Origin: CAZXEU01 sp965207385
Lineage (GTDB): Bacteria; Bacteroidota; Rhodothermia; Rhodothermales; Bin80
Direction: 5' to 3'
Assembly (NCBI GenBank): GCA_965207385.1
Contig: CBDBLZ010000021.1
Location: 496,001 to 560,000, forward strand
DNA: 64,000 nucleotides
Below the pieces are notes generated by a model. That model made no database searches and had not been told where the DNA came from. It worked only from the letters and a program-made list of their open reading frames with translations. Made by a program: the position numbers and the translations under genes. Numbering within the stretch: the stretch's first letter is position 1; the number at the start of each line of letters is the position of its first letter. Shown here in pieces: positions 51,279 to 60,236 of this stretch.

Positions 51279-52421
51279 ATGCTTCTTCGCACACTGACGC
51301 TGCGCGCGTTTCGGGCTCATCGTGAAAGTCACCTGGTCCTGGCGCCCAAGTTGAACCTGTTTCACGGTTCAAACGGTGCCGGCAAGACCAATGTGCTCGA
51401 GGCGGTTCATTTCTTGTGTTTGGCGAAGAGCTTCTTGACGGACAAGGATTCGCAAGCGCTTCGAGCGGGAGAGCCAATGTTCGAACTGGAGGGTATGTTT
51501 GAAGGAGAACGACGGCCCAGGCTGACCGTGCGCCTTGTCTACACAAGGCAAGGCAGCAAGCGCATTCTTGTAAATGGTTCGCCGCTGGAGCGCCTGTCTG
51601 ATATTGTGGGAAACGTCCCGACAGTTGTCTTTTCCCACCTTGATCATGGACTCACAGCGGGCGGCCCCGACGTGCGACGCCGGTTCTTGAACAACGTAAT
51701 CAGTCAGTCTCGACCCGTATACCTGGACGACCTGGTGAAGTACCGGCGCATATTGCGCCAGCGGAACGAGTTACTTGCTCAAGGACGCCGCAACGGACGG
51801 CCGGTCAGCGCGTCGTTGATGGAGCCATGGAACGAGGAATTGATACATCGGGGAACGCGCCTGGTAACCGCTCGCTCAGATTTCGTCGAACAATTTGGTG
51901 GCTACCTGGAAAAGGCCTATCGACTGATGGGAACGGCAACAGAAAGACCCTCCATGGGCTATTCAACGTTGGGGCGTGTGCGAGAGACCGCTGAGCCGTC
52001 CCAGATCCGGACTGCATTCTTGGCCCAGCTAGACCAGATCGCACATCGCGAGGCCGTGATGGGATACACGCTGATTGGGCCGCACAGAGACGACCTGGCC
52101 TTCAAGATGGATGGCCGACCCTTGCGTAACTATGCGTCTCAAGGGCAGCATCGCACATTCACCCTGGCCCTGAAGCTGGCCCAGTACCTGTACTTGCACG
52201 ATCAGACGGAGGAACTCCCGATACTGCTGCTCGACGACGTATTCGACACCCTGGATTCCGGGCGCGTGCAGATATTCCTGTCCCTCCTGCAAGGTGGCAC
52301 TGTGGGCCAGAGTCTCATCACAGCCGCGCAAAGCCATCCTTTCGAGTCGAGCGTGCCATTCACCGCTGAGGAAAACAAGCTGCTTACCGTACGCGACGGG
52401 TGCGTGGAAACAGTTCCATGA
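51279..52421 (+). CDS. recF: DNA replication and repair protein RecF
   Basis: A protein of 380 residues. It has Walker A HGSNGAGKTNVLEAVHFL, the ABC-type signature region YASQGQHRTFTLALKLAQ, and Walker B LPILLLDDVFDTLD. It acts with RecO and RecR to load RecA at gaps. It is separated from dnaN by more than 23 kb, unlike the classical dnaA-dnaN-recF order. Confidence 0.95.
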   Translation: MLLRTLTLRAFRAHRESHLVLAPKLNLFHGSNGAGKTNVLEAVHFLCLAKSFLTDKDSQALRAGEPMFELEGMFEGERRPRLTVRLVYTRQGSKRILVNGSPLERLSDIVGNVPTVVFSHLDHGLTAGGPDVRRRFLNNVISQSRPVYLDDLVKYRRILRQRNELLAQGRRNGRPVSASLMEPWNEELIHRGTRLVTARSDFVEQFGGYLEKAYRLMGTATERPSMGYSTLGRVRETAEPSQIRTAFLAQLDQIAHREAVMGYTLIGPHRDDLAFKMDGRPLRNYASQGQHRTFTLALKLAQYLYLHDQTEELPILLLDDVFDTLDSGRVQIFLSLLQGGTVGQSLITAAQSHPFESSVPFTAEENKLLTVRDGCVETVP

Positions 52422-52470
52422 TGCAGCGGCTGCGTGCGCTCACGCGCCAGGGAGAACGGGGCCTACCAGG

Positions 52471-52935
52471 CTAGGCAATACGATCTTCTTCGCCTTCCGG
52501 CGCGGGGGGAATCAGCGTCGCTTCACCGGCCAGGGCCATCCGGTTCTCTTCCGTATAGATATAGGTCTTGCACTTAACGTACCCGCGCTTGGCCAGTTTT
52601 TCCACCACCCTGACTTCGACCCGAACTTCAGAGTTCAGGCGAACCGGCCTAAGAAACCTGCACGCCAGTGAAACCGCTATACTGCCCGGTCCGGGAAAAT
52701 CCCTGCCGAGCACCTTGGATATGAGACCTAGCAACAAGACGCCGTGAACAACCCGCTGCCCGAAGCGGGTCGATTCCGCGTATTCTGCGTCTACATGAAG
52801 GGGGTTGTCATCACCTGTCACGCGGGCAAAGGTCAGGACGTCGTCTTCGCTGATGAAACGCGGGATGCTGAAGGAGTCTCCGATTTCGAGAGAATCATAC
52901 GTGTGCACCACCTCTTCGTTGATTGCATCCATCAT
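52471..52935 (-). CDS. MaoC-like (R)-specific enoyl-CoA hydratase
   Basis: A protein of 154 residues with the hot-dog fold. The hydratase-2 motif is FARVTGDDNPLHVDAEYAESTRFGQRVVHG, with catalytic Asp and His. It resembles PhaJ and related hydratases, which act in fatty acid or polyhydroxyalkanoate metabolism. It converges with recF. Confidence 0.88.
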   Translation of the reverse strand: MMDAINEEVVHTYDSLEIGDSFSIPRFISEDDVLTFARVTGDDNPLHVDAEYAESTRFGQRVVHGVLLLGLISKVLGRDFPGPGSIAVSLACRFLRPVRLNSEVRVEVRVVEKLAKRGYVKCKTYIYTEENRMALAGEATLIPPAPEGEEDRIA

Positions 52936-53551
52936 GTTTGTGTTGAGGTCATGACTAGGTCCAGCCAGCGAGGCTTGGCAACCGCAACTGGTTAAGCCAA
53001 GTACCGTGGTGCGAAGTCTGTCAGCACGGAGATAACACGCCTTCCGAAAGTCAGCCAGAATGAAGCGTTAATACAAATGATACTTGTCAATCGCATTCTG
53101 GCTCCCCGAGATCCAACGGCTTGTGCGCGTGCGCATGTGACCTGCGCGCCTTGTGCTTCGCCGGGCTGGATGGCCCCAAATGCTGGACGAAGCGGGTCCG
53201 AACGGGGCCACCGCGGGCCGGCCTTCCGTGATTTCCGGCACAGTGCATCCAGGGCATCGGCTGCGTAGGAGTTATCATCGAGGTCGGAATTCAGCGCATG
53301 GCCAGGGTACCGGGTACTCGCAGTCTACTTGATGCACTTTCGGTCAATCTATTCGCCGCTGCAGGCACTCAATAATCGGACCGCATCCCGTACGAGGGTG
53401 CGACAGCGAAGCCAGAAGCCAGCGCGGGCTACGGCTGAGGCATGGATGCTGAGCAGGGGCCCGTGGGTGCAATTGGGCCGCAGGCGCGTATCAGGCGGCA
53501 CGGCCAGCGCAGCTTGCAAATGAGGGCTTCCGAGCACTCGCGGTAATCGTT
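52936..53551. other. Intergenic region upstream of the flippase-like gene
   Basis: A spacer of 616 bases. It must hold the promoter of the 52471-52935 gene at its left end and that of the rightward envelope genes at its right. A locally A+T-richer stretch (TTAATACAAATGATACTTGTCAAT) lies near 53070-53093. No open frame has recognisable motifs, and no RNA gene was seen. Confidence 0.5.
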
Positions 53552-54493
53552 ATGGGTACGGAAGGCGGACAACTGGATTGGACAGGGCTGCTCCGAACAG
53601 GAAGGGCAAGGAAAATCCTTCGCGTTGCGCGGCCAATGCTGGTTGTTGCGGTCGTGGGATATCTCGCCTACGAAATGCGGGACATTGATTGGAGGCAGGT
53701 CAAAGCCGGCTTGCCAACAGCTCCTCTTTTCTATGCGCTCTTGGTTGTCGTCTATAGTATGCTCCCGGTCTCACAGGCAATCATATATCGGATTCTCTGG
53801 AAGTTTGACGTAGTAACGAGCATTCCTGCCTTTATTCGAAAGCGGATCCTTAACAAGGACATACTGGGATACTCGGGGGAGGTGTATATCTACTCCTGGG
53901 CAGTGCAGCGTCTGGGCCTTCCGGCAGTTGGTGCCCTCAAGGATGTCCGGGATCAGAATATTGTTTCGTCGGCCGCATCCACGTCGATGAGCCTGGTGTT
54001 ACTTGCCGTATTCCTGTACTCGGGACAGTTGTCAGTGGCCGATATTGTAGGCGAATCCCGGGCGTCGGCACTCTGGGTGGGAGCGGCGGTGGTGGCTATC
54101 CTGGCCGTGCTGGCGCTTCGCTTCCGCAAGCATGTCTTCGCGATGCCTGGCCGGAAGGTAGCTCCCATCTTCTCCATTCACGTAGCACGCCTGCTCCTCC
54201 GGCAGACACTGGAAATCGTCATGTGGTCACTGGCACTTCCGGACGTGCCCATCCAGACCTGGTTCACGTATGCCGCGGCATCGCTAGTCATATCTCGGAT
54301 TCCGTTCTTGCCGAGCCAGGACCTGGTCCTTATGGGAGTGGCGGTGGGGCTTTCTGATGCCGTAAGCGTGCCAGAGGCGGAGGTAGTCGCTCTTTTCGGC
54401 GCCATCGCTGTGGTCAACCGTGTGCTAAACCTGCTGCTCTTTGCAGGGTTGGCGGCACTTGAAAGACGGGCTGGGTCTGCCGTTGACATGTGA
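53552..54493 (+). CDS. Multi-pass membrane protein, possibly flippase-like (YbhN/AglD group)
   Basis: A protein of 313 residues with about seven hydrophobic segments, for example PMLVVAVVGYLAYEM, FYALLVVVYSMLPVSQAIIYRI, SMSLVLLAVFLYSG, ALWVGAAVVAILAVLALRF and ALFGAIAVVNRVLNLLLFAGL. The layout and the FYALLVVVYS...YRILW stretch resemble the membrane domain of the MprF/AglD/YbhN group. The family call is tentative. It precedes a DUF3047-like gene and an RND transporter on the same strand. Confidence 0.55.
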   Translation: MGTEGGQLDWTGLLRTGRARKILRVARPMLVVAVVGYLAYEMRDIDWRQVKAGLPTAPLFYALLVVVYSMLPVSQAIIYRILWKFDVVTSIPAFIRKRILNKDILGYSGEVYIYSWAVQRLGLPAVGALKDVRDQNIVSSAASTSMSLVLLAVFLYSGQLSVADIVGESRASALWVGAAVVAILAVLALRFRKHVFAMPGRKVAPIFSIHVARLLLRQTLEIVMWSLALPDVPIQTWFTYAAASLVISRIPFLPSQDLVLMGVAVGLSDAVSVPEAEVVALFGAIAVVNRVLNLLLFAGLAALERRAGSAVDM

Positions 54494-54547
54494 CCGGAGC
54501 CGTCCGAAACGCGTCCGTATAATCTGAAGCATGGAGCGATCGACATC

Positions 54548-55258
54548 GTGCGCGTATTGATTCTCATCACAGCGGTAACCTGTTCAAGCGCGTATTGCAT
54601 TCGCGTCTGGGCGCAGGAGCCCGTCGTGCTGGAGGACTTTGAGGCGTATGCGGGCGGCGAGGCGCCCTACAACTGGAAGATCCCGAACAGGAACAGGCGC
54701 TCATTCGAGTCATTCGGCGCGGAATTGACGCGGGACGATGACTATTTTGAGGCCGTTGCGCAAGGAAGCAACACGGTCCTGCGCGCCTATACCCGGAACG
54801 AGACCGTTCAAATTGCCAGGCGTAACGGTGACGGTTACGTGTGGGACCTGCAAACGCATCCTGTGTTGAGCTGGCGGTGGCGCGCGAGCGACTTGCCAGA
54901 GGGTGCGCGCGAAGACCGAAGGGGGCTCAACGACACGGGTGCGGCCCTTTATGTCATGTTCGATTGCGCAGACTGGCTCGGGCGTCCCTGCAGCATAAAA
55001 TACACGTATAGCAGCACGCTGCCGGTCGGAACCACGGCCCGCTATGGGCTGCTTCGTGTTCTGGTCGTGTCAAGCGGCCATTCGGGGCTGGGCGAATGGA
55101 AGCATCTCGAGCGCAATGTGGCAGAGGACTATGCTCTTCTGTTTGGGAAAGAAGGCCCTCGGGATCCATTGCTTATTATGCTGTGGTCGGACAGTGACAC
55201 GACCGGCGGTGTGTCTGAGGTCTATTTCGATGACATTGTCCTGAAGCCCCTTCCATGA
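54548..55258 (+). CDS. DUF3047-like exported protein
   Basis: A protein of 236 residues from GTG 54548, GGAG upstream. A signal peptide ends near RVWAQ. EDFEAYAGGEAPYNWKIP, HPVLSWRWRASDLPEGA, GAALYVMFDC, IKYTYSSTLPVGT and the C-terminal VYFDDIVL fit DUF3047, a family predicted to adopt a jelly-roll fold. Its stop overlaps the start of the RND transporter (ATGA), so they are translationally coupled. Confidence 0.75.
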   Translation: MRVLILITAVTCSSAYCIRVWAQEPVVLEDFEAYAGGEAPYNWKIPNRNRRSFESFGAELTRDDDYFEAVAQGSNTVLRAYTRNETVQIARRNGDGYVWDLQTHPVLSWRWRASDLPEGAREDRRGLNDTGAALYVMFDCADWLGRPCSIKYTYSSTLPVGTTARYGLLRVLVVSSGHSGLGEWKHLERNVAEDYALLFGKEGPRDPLLIMLWSDSDTTGGVSEVYFDDIVLKPLP

Positions 55259-57765
55259 CGCGCTTTTTCCTGACGCTGATTCCGGTGATCAGGTGGGTGG
55301 CTGGGCACCGGTGGGTGGTGCTGGCCACTGCCACGGTGTGCACACTGTTTTCACTGGCACTGGCACGAAACCTGCATGTAGACCCGGATTTCGCCAATCT
55401 GCTGCCGGACCGGTACCCGAGTGTCCGTGCCCTGGAGCGCGTGCGTGCCACTGTAGGCGGCGGGGAAACGTCCGTTGACGTGGCCATCGAAAGCCCGTCT
55501 TTCTCGGCCAACGTTGGTTTTGCCGAAGAGCTTGTGCCGGCAGTGATGGCGCTGCGCGATGCGGGCACAGGCGACAAGTACTTCGTGCGTTCCGAATTCA
55601 GGCGCAATACGGAGTTCCTGCAAGACAATGCGCTGTACCTCGCCACGGAGGACGAGCTAGACCAGCTGGAAACGTACCTGGAAGGACTCATTGTTGATGC
55701 CAGGCTTGAAGCTAACCCGTTCTATTTTGAACTGGACGACGAGGAGTCAGAAGAGGAACCGCCCATTGCAGTCCGGGACGCATATGAGTATCTGGTGGGG
55801 AATGAGTACCATCTGTCAGCCGACAGTACCATCCTTGTGGTTCGCTTCTTCACTGCCGGCTCCACGTCGGACGTCAGTTATATAGAGCGGCTCTACGACG
55901 ACCTTGAACGGTTGGTGGCAACGCTTGAGCCACAACAATTCCATCCGGCAATGGCCACGGTGCTGGCTGGGCGCCTGTGGCGCCAGCGGATAGAGGTCCG
56001 CGCAATTACGGATGACGTCGCCGGTTCGTTCGGCATTGGAGTGCTGTGCGTACTGGCCTCAATTGTCTGCTACTTCCTTTTCAAGAGGATCCGTCTGCTG
56101 CCCTCATTGACGCCCCGGGCGGTCGTTCGCGAGCTGGCTCGAACGCCGTTGACGGCGGTGCTCATAGGCGTACCGCTGATGATGAGTCTCATTTGGACGG
56201 CCGCAACGGGCTATCTGGCATTTGGTACGCTGAATATCATGACCTCTGCCCTTGGCCTTGTCTTGTTCGGCCTTGGCATTGACTATGGAATACATTTCTA
56301 CGCCCGGTATCTGGAGGAGAGGAGCAGCGGAAAGGTCGCGGAAGATGCGTTGGTACGCACGTTTATCGGCAGCGGACAGGCTATCGCGGTGGGCGCCCTC
56401 ACGACAGCAGGCGCGCTTTTTGTGCTTGTTTTTGCTGACTTTAAGGGATTTAGTGAATTCGGCTTTCTAGCCGCGACGGGTGTCCTCTTTGCCCTCGCTG
56501 CAATGTTGATTGTACTGCCCGCCTTGATTGCGGTGTCGGAGCACCTGGGACTGCTTGGAGACATGGAGGATGCGGTCGCCGAAGGCGGGCCCCGCGGACG
56601 CTTCCCTTTGGCGGGACTTGCGCTTGGAGTCGGCGCCGGCCTGGCCATCCTGGGCCTGGTTCGGGCACCGGAGGTAGAGTTCGAATACCGCTTTGGGGTC
56701 CTTGAGCCGACATACGAGGAATGGGATGCCGTGCACGGGACGGTCTCGCAGGCATACTACGCCCAGAACCGTCGAAATCCCGCGTACATTGTACTGGACA
56801 ACCCGGCAGATACAGGACCGGTTGTCCAGGCACTTCGGCTGGCCGCCGAGCGTGATACTGTTTTGCAGATAGTGGATGCCGATTCCTTCCGGACCACCAT
56901 TCGGTCCATAGAGAGCCTGGAAGAAAGGTTTCCGGTATCGGCGGAGGCTCAGGCACGCAAGCTGGAACGGATTGCATACATCCGCGACAGTTTGCTGGCG
57001 GATCCTTTGATCGGTTCCCATTGGAACGACGATCTTTCCCGGCTTCGACAAGCCTCGCAGACGCGCCAACCTCTCGAGGTAGCAGATCTGCCGGAGGACC
57101 TTCGGGAACGATTTACGTCAAGACAGGGCACCATTGGCGGCATTATCACGGTTTTTCCGGCTGTCGGGCTGTCCGACGGAAGGCTTTCAATGGCCTTTGC
57201 AGAAGACGTGGGGACCGTGAGGACAAGCGACGGCAAGGTCTTTCATGCTGGGTCGACCTCAATTGTGGCGGCCGAAATGCTGCGACTGATGAGGAAGGAG
57301 GCCCCGTATATGGTTCTGGCCACCCTGTTGATTGTGGCGCTGCTAATGTGGATAAATTTCACCAAGCTGCGCTGGGCAATACTGGCTCTATTGCCGCTAT
57401 TCGTGGGTGTGCTTTGGATGCTCCTCCTGATGGACGTGTTTGGAATGCGGCTCAATTTCTACAATATGGTTGTGCTGCCTGCGGTAATCGGAATAGGAAA
57501 TGATGCAGGCGCCCACATGGTCCATCGGTACCGGGAGGAAGGGTCGGCTTCGATTCTGAAAGTGCTTCGCTCCACCGGGGAGCACGTGGCCGTTGGAGCC
57601 GCAACGACCATGGTAGGCTTTGGGGGTCTCCTGTTCAGCTTTCACCCCGGTCTTCAGAGCGTCGGGGCATTGGCTGTGGTCGGCATCGCTTCGACGCTGG
57701 TATCAGCCCTGATCGTTGTACCGGCATCAATCCAATGGTTGGAAGACCGGCGGCAGACAAAGTAG
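55255..57765 (+). CDS. RND/MMPL-family transporter
   Basis: A protein of 836 residues with the duplicated RND layout. A first membrane helix (WVVLATATVCTLFSLALA) precedes a periplasmic domain with PDFANLLPDRYPSV, then five helices including GLVLFGLGIDYGIHFYARYLEER; the second half mirrors it (PAVIGIGNDAGAHMVHRYREEG). GIDYGIHFxARY and GNDAGAHMVHRY are the paired MMPL signatures. Relatives export lipids or hopanoids (HpnN-like). The coupled DUF3047 gene and the preceding membrane protein suggest one envelope lipid-handling unit. Confidence 0.88.
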   Translation: MTRFFLTLIPVIRWVAGHRWVVLATATVCTLFSLALARNLHVDPDFANLLPDRYPSVRALERVRATVGGGETSVDVAIESPSFSANVGFAEELVPAVMALRDAGTGDKYFVRSEFRRNTEFLQDNALYLATEDELDQLETYLEGLIVDARLEANPFYFELDDEESEEEPPIAVRDAYEYLVGNEYHLSADSTILVVRFFTAGSTSDVSYIERLYDDLERLVATLEPQQFHPAMATVLAGRLWRQRIEVRAITDDVAGSFGIGVLCVLASIVCYFLFKRIRLLPSLTPRAVVRELARTPLTAVLIGVPLMMSLIWTAATGYLAFGTLNIMTSALGLVLFGLGIDYGIHFYARYLEERSSGKVAEDALVRTFIGSGQAIAVGALTTAGALFVLVFADFKGFSEFGFLAATGVLFALAAMLIVLPALIAVSEHLGLLGDMEDAVAEGGPRGRFPLAGLALGVGAGLAILGLVRAPEVEFEYRFGVLEPTYEEWDAVHGTVSQAYYAQNRRNPAYIVLDNPADTGPVVQALRLAAERDTVLQIVDADSFRTTIRSIESLEERFPVSAEAQARKLERIAYIRDSLLADPLIGSHWNDDLSRLRQASQTRQPLEVADLPEDLRERFTSRQGTIGGIITVFPAVGLSDGRLSMAFAEDVGTVRTSDGKVFHAGSTSIVAAEMLRLMRKEAPYMVLATLLIVALLMWINFTKLRWAILALLPLFVGVLWMLLLMDVFGMRLNFYNMVVLPAVIGIGNDAGAHMVHRYREEGSASILKVLRSTGEHVAVGAATTMVGFGGLLFSFHPGLQSVGALAVVGIASTLVSALIVVPASIQWLEDRRQTK

Positions 57766-57919
57766 ACAGGCCAATTAGCCCGGTCTTGCGGGAACGGCAA
57801 CCGGCAGTCTTGGTAAAGAATTAACGCAGGACCAGCCCGCAGTTACGTACGCAGGCTTGCGTACGCCGAATTGGCTGCTCGCCGCGCGAGAACAAGCTCC
57901 ATTCTACTCCCTTGTTGAC

Positions 57920-59122
57920 ATGAAACGCATTACGATTCTGATGGCGTGGGTCTGCAGCCTGACATTCCTCGTGCAGGCTGTCGATGCCCAGGTACGCAGG
58001 GCAGAAAACGCGCGCAAGAAGCAACAGTACCAGGAAGCCCTGGGCTTGATTGAACAGGCGCTGGAAGAGGAACCGGACAATGTCAGGGCACTGGAGACGC
58101 GTGCACGGATATACCAGGATTCCGCGGCTGCGGCCTCTGGAGAGGCGTATCTGGCAGCGATGAGGCTCATGAAGGCAGACCTGGAACATGTAGCTACCCT
58201 GGATGAAAAGCGGACCGAGGATGTAGCACAGCAGCTTCTGCTGTCGTATGTAGGCGAGTTTCGGAAAGGAATCGAGGCATTTAACAATGCGCAGACGGCT
58301 GCAGATGATGCCCAGCGGGCCGGATTCTTCCAGAGTGCCGCCGATTTCTTCCAGGGCTCTACGATAGTAGCACCAGACTCGGTGGGATCCTACGTCAACT
58401 GGGCCTTTGCCAGACTGGGGGCTGGCGATGACTTGGGCGCAATACAGCCACTCACGCTGGCCCTGGAATACGGGCCTCCCGATATCGACGTGTACAACTA
58501 TCTGAGCCGAATATACCTGTCTCACGACCGGTGGGAGGAGGCCATGCCAGTCCTGGAAGAAGCGGTCTCGCATTTTCCGGACGACTCGGAATTGCAGGGC
58601 TATCTCCTGAACGCGTATACGACGTCGGGTGAAACAGACCGCGCCATTGAGCAATACAGCACAGCAGTCGCGGACAGCCCGGACAACAGTCTGTACCGTT
58701 ACAATTATGGCTCGCTACTGCTTCAGGTGGAGCGCTACGACGAGGCCATAGCCCAGTTGAACGAAGTCGTTCAGCGCGACCCGGACTACACAGATGCCCA
58801 GTACAATCTTGGCGCTGCGTACGTAAACAAGGCCATAGCGTTGAATACCCGGATAAGCGGGATGGACGATGATCTGCGTGCCCAACGAGATTCGCTGAGT
58901 GATGAGGAAATAGATGCGCGTGAAGCGGAAATGGACACGTTGGCGCTTGAGCGCCGCGACCTGTTTGGTCTAGCCATTGCTCCGCTGGAGGCGGCCAAGA
59001 GACTTGCCGAAGCCGAGGAAGACCGGTCTACGGCCGAGATCTGCCGCGTGCTCTACCAGTCGTACGTGCAGACCAACCAGATGGAAAAGGTCGAGACCGT
59101 GGCGGAATGTGCCGGCTTGTGA
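57920..59122 (+). CDS. TPR-repeat exported protein
   Basis: A protein of 400 residues. ATG 57920 starts a signal peptide (LMAWVCSLTFLVQAVDAQ). At least seven TPR units follow, for example ARKKQQYQEALGLIEQALEEEPDN, HDRWEEAMPVLEEAVSHFPDD and RYDEAIAQLNEVVQRDPDY. A helical acidic insertion near residues 310-350 (DDDLRAQRDSLSDEEIDAREAEM) interrupts the repeats. It probably acts as a scaffold for protein interactions in the periplasm or outer membrane. It converges with the glycosyltransferase genes. Confidence 0.85.
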   Translation: MKRITILMAWVCSLTFLVQAVDAQVRRAENARKKQQYQEALGLIEQALEEEPDNVRALETRARIYQDSAAAASGEAYLAAMRLMKADLEHVATLDEKRTEDVAQQLLLSYVGEFRKGIEAFNNAQTAADDAQRAGFFQSAADFFQGSTIVAPDSVGSYVNWAFARLGAGDDLGAIQPLTLALEYGPPDIDVYNYLSRIYLSHDRWEEAMPVLEEAVSHFPDDSELQGYLLNAYTTSGETDRAIEQYSTAVADSPDNSLYRYNYGSLLLQVERYDEAIAQLNEVVQRDPDYTDAQYNLGAAYVNKAIALNTRISGMDDDLRAQRDSLSDEEIDAREAEMDTLALERRDLFGLAIAPLEAAKRLAEAEEDRSTAEICRVLYQSYVQTNQMEKVETVAECAGL

Positions 59123-59126
59123 CCTG

Positions 59127-60230
59127 TTAGCGCCTGGCGGGCGGCATGAGTTGTCGCATGGTGCTGGCATAGAGAGCGGCGATTCTCTCCCAGGAGAACG
59201 TGGCAGCGGTGTGCGCTGCAGCGAGCGTGCCTAGTTCGCCAAGCGAAGGGCGGTCCTTCACGTACGTGAGAATGGTTTCCGCGAACGCGCTCGCGTCCAT
59301 GCTGGTGACCAGGTGGCCATTGATTCCTTCCGTGACCACGTCCTGGATCCCTTCCAGGTTGGCAGCAACGACCGGCGTCCCCGACGCGGCCGCCTCGAGC
59401 ATCACCACGCCGAAACCCTCGAGGTCTCCGGGAACGGCAATATTGGGCATTATCATCAAGTCAGTGCGGTGATAAAGAGAGCAAATCGCGGCATCTGGCA
59501 GTCGCCCGAGAAGCTTCACGCGGTGGCCCTGGTCACAGCGTGAAATCATCTCGGTAATCACGTTGCGCTCCGGCCCGGATCCTGCAATGTGGTAATGCAC
59601 GCATTCGGGCAACAGCGGCATGACATGGCCGATGAACCAGGCGAAGCCCTTTCTTTCGACCAGTCTGCCAACGCTGCTGAGCAAAAAGGAAGATCCGGCT
59701 TCTCCAGAGGCACCATTTATCCTGAAGCGCCGAGTATCAACTCCATTGGGGATTACGCGGACTCTTGCCTTCGGCATTCCGCGCGCCGCGCACTCGGAAG
59801 CTGTCGCCCTGCTCACGGGCAGCACCGCATCGAGTGCACGCAGTACGTGCCGGACCAGAAAACGCTGGTATGCCCCGGGCAGGGTTACGTCACGTCCGTG
59901 GGCAATGGCCGCCATAGGGATTCCCAGCCTGGATAGGATGGGTCGCAGCAGAAGCGCCATGGAGCCCGTAACCATGGAGGAGAAGAGTACAGCGTCAACC
60001 GTTCCTCGCAGCGATTTTGTCATGATCCGCAGGAGGGTCACAGGAAGCCAGCATGCAACCAGCAAGTGATGTCCTAGCCAGGCGCTGCGCAGAGCAATCA
60101 CCTCTGTTTGCGTTTCCGCGTTGCCCTGAAGCGCGCTCGCCAGATCAAGGGCAACGCGTTGCATGCCGCCAACATTGGCCAGCGGCTGATGTGCTGGCGG
60201 GAACGAATGGGATACAAAAAGCAGGCGCAC
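59127..60230 (-). CDS. GT4-family glycosyltransferase
   Basis: A protein of 367 residues from GTG 60230. The N-terminal Rossmann domain starts RLLFVSHSFPP and has GGMQRVALDLASAL. The C-terminal domain has RVIPNGVDTRRF, SSVGRLVERKGFAWFI and the nucleotide-sugar motif EGFGVVMLEAAASGTPVVAA (E-x7-E). It follows the next upstream glycosyltransferase by six bases, so both are probably one operon. Acceptor unknown. Confidence 0.9.
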   Translation of the reverse strand: MRLLFVSHSFPPAHQPLANVGGMQRVALDLASALQGNAETQTEVIALRSAWLGHHLLVACWLPVTLLRIMTKSLRGTVDAVLFSSMVTGSMALLLRPILSRLGIPMAAIAHGRDVTLPGAYQRFLVRHVLRALDAVLPVSRATASECAARGMPKARVRVIPNGVDTRRFRINGASGEAGSSFLLSSVGRLVERKGFAWFIGHVMPLLPECVHYHIAGSGPERNVITEMISRCDQGHRVKLLGRLPDAAICSLYHRTDLMIMPNIAVPGDLEGFGVVMLEAAASGTPVVAANLEGIQDVVTEGINGHLVTSMDASAFAETILTYVKDRPSLGELGTLAAAHTAATFSWERIAALYASTMRQLMPPARR

Positions 60231-60236
60231 CGATAC

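Noticed and set aside
51358..51373. A third parS-like sequence in recF (TGTTTCACGGTTCAAA)
   Set aside because: The left half matches parS, but the right half diverges in several bases, and the sequence encodes the conserved P-loop region of RecF.
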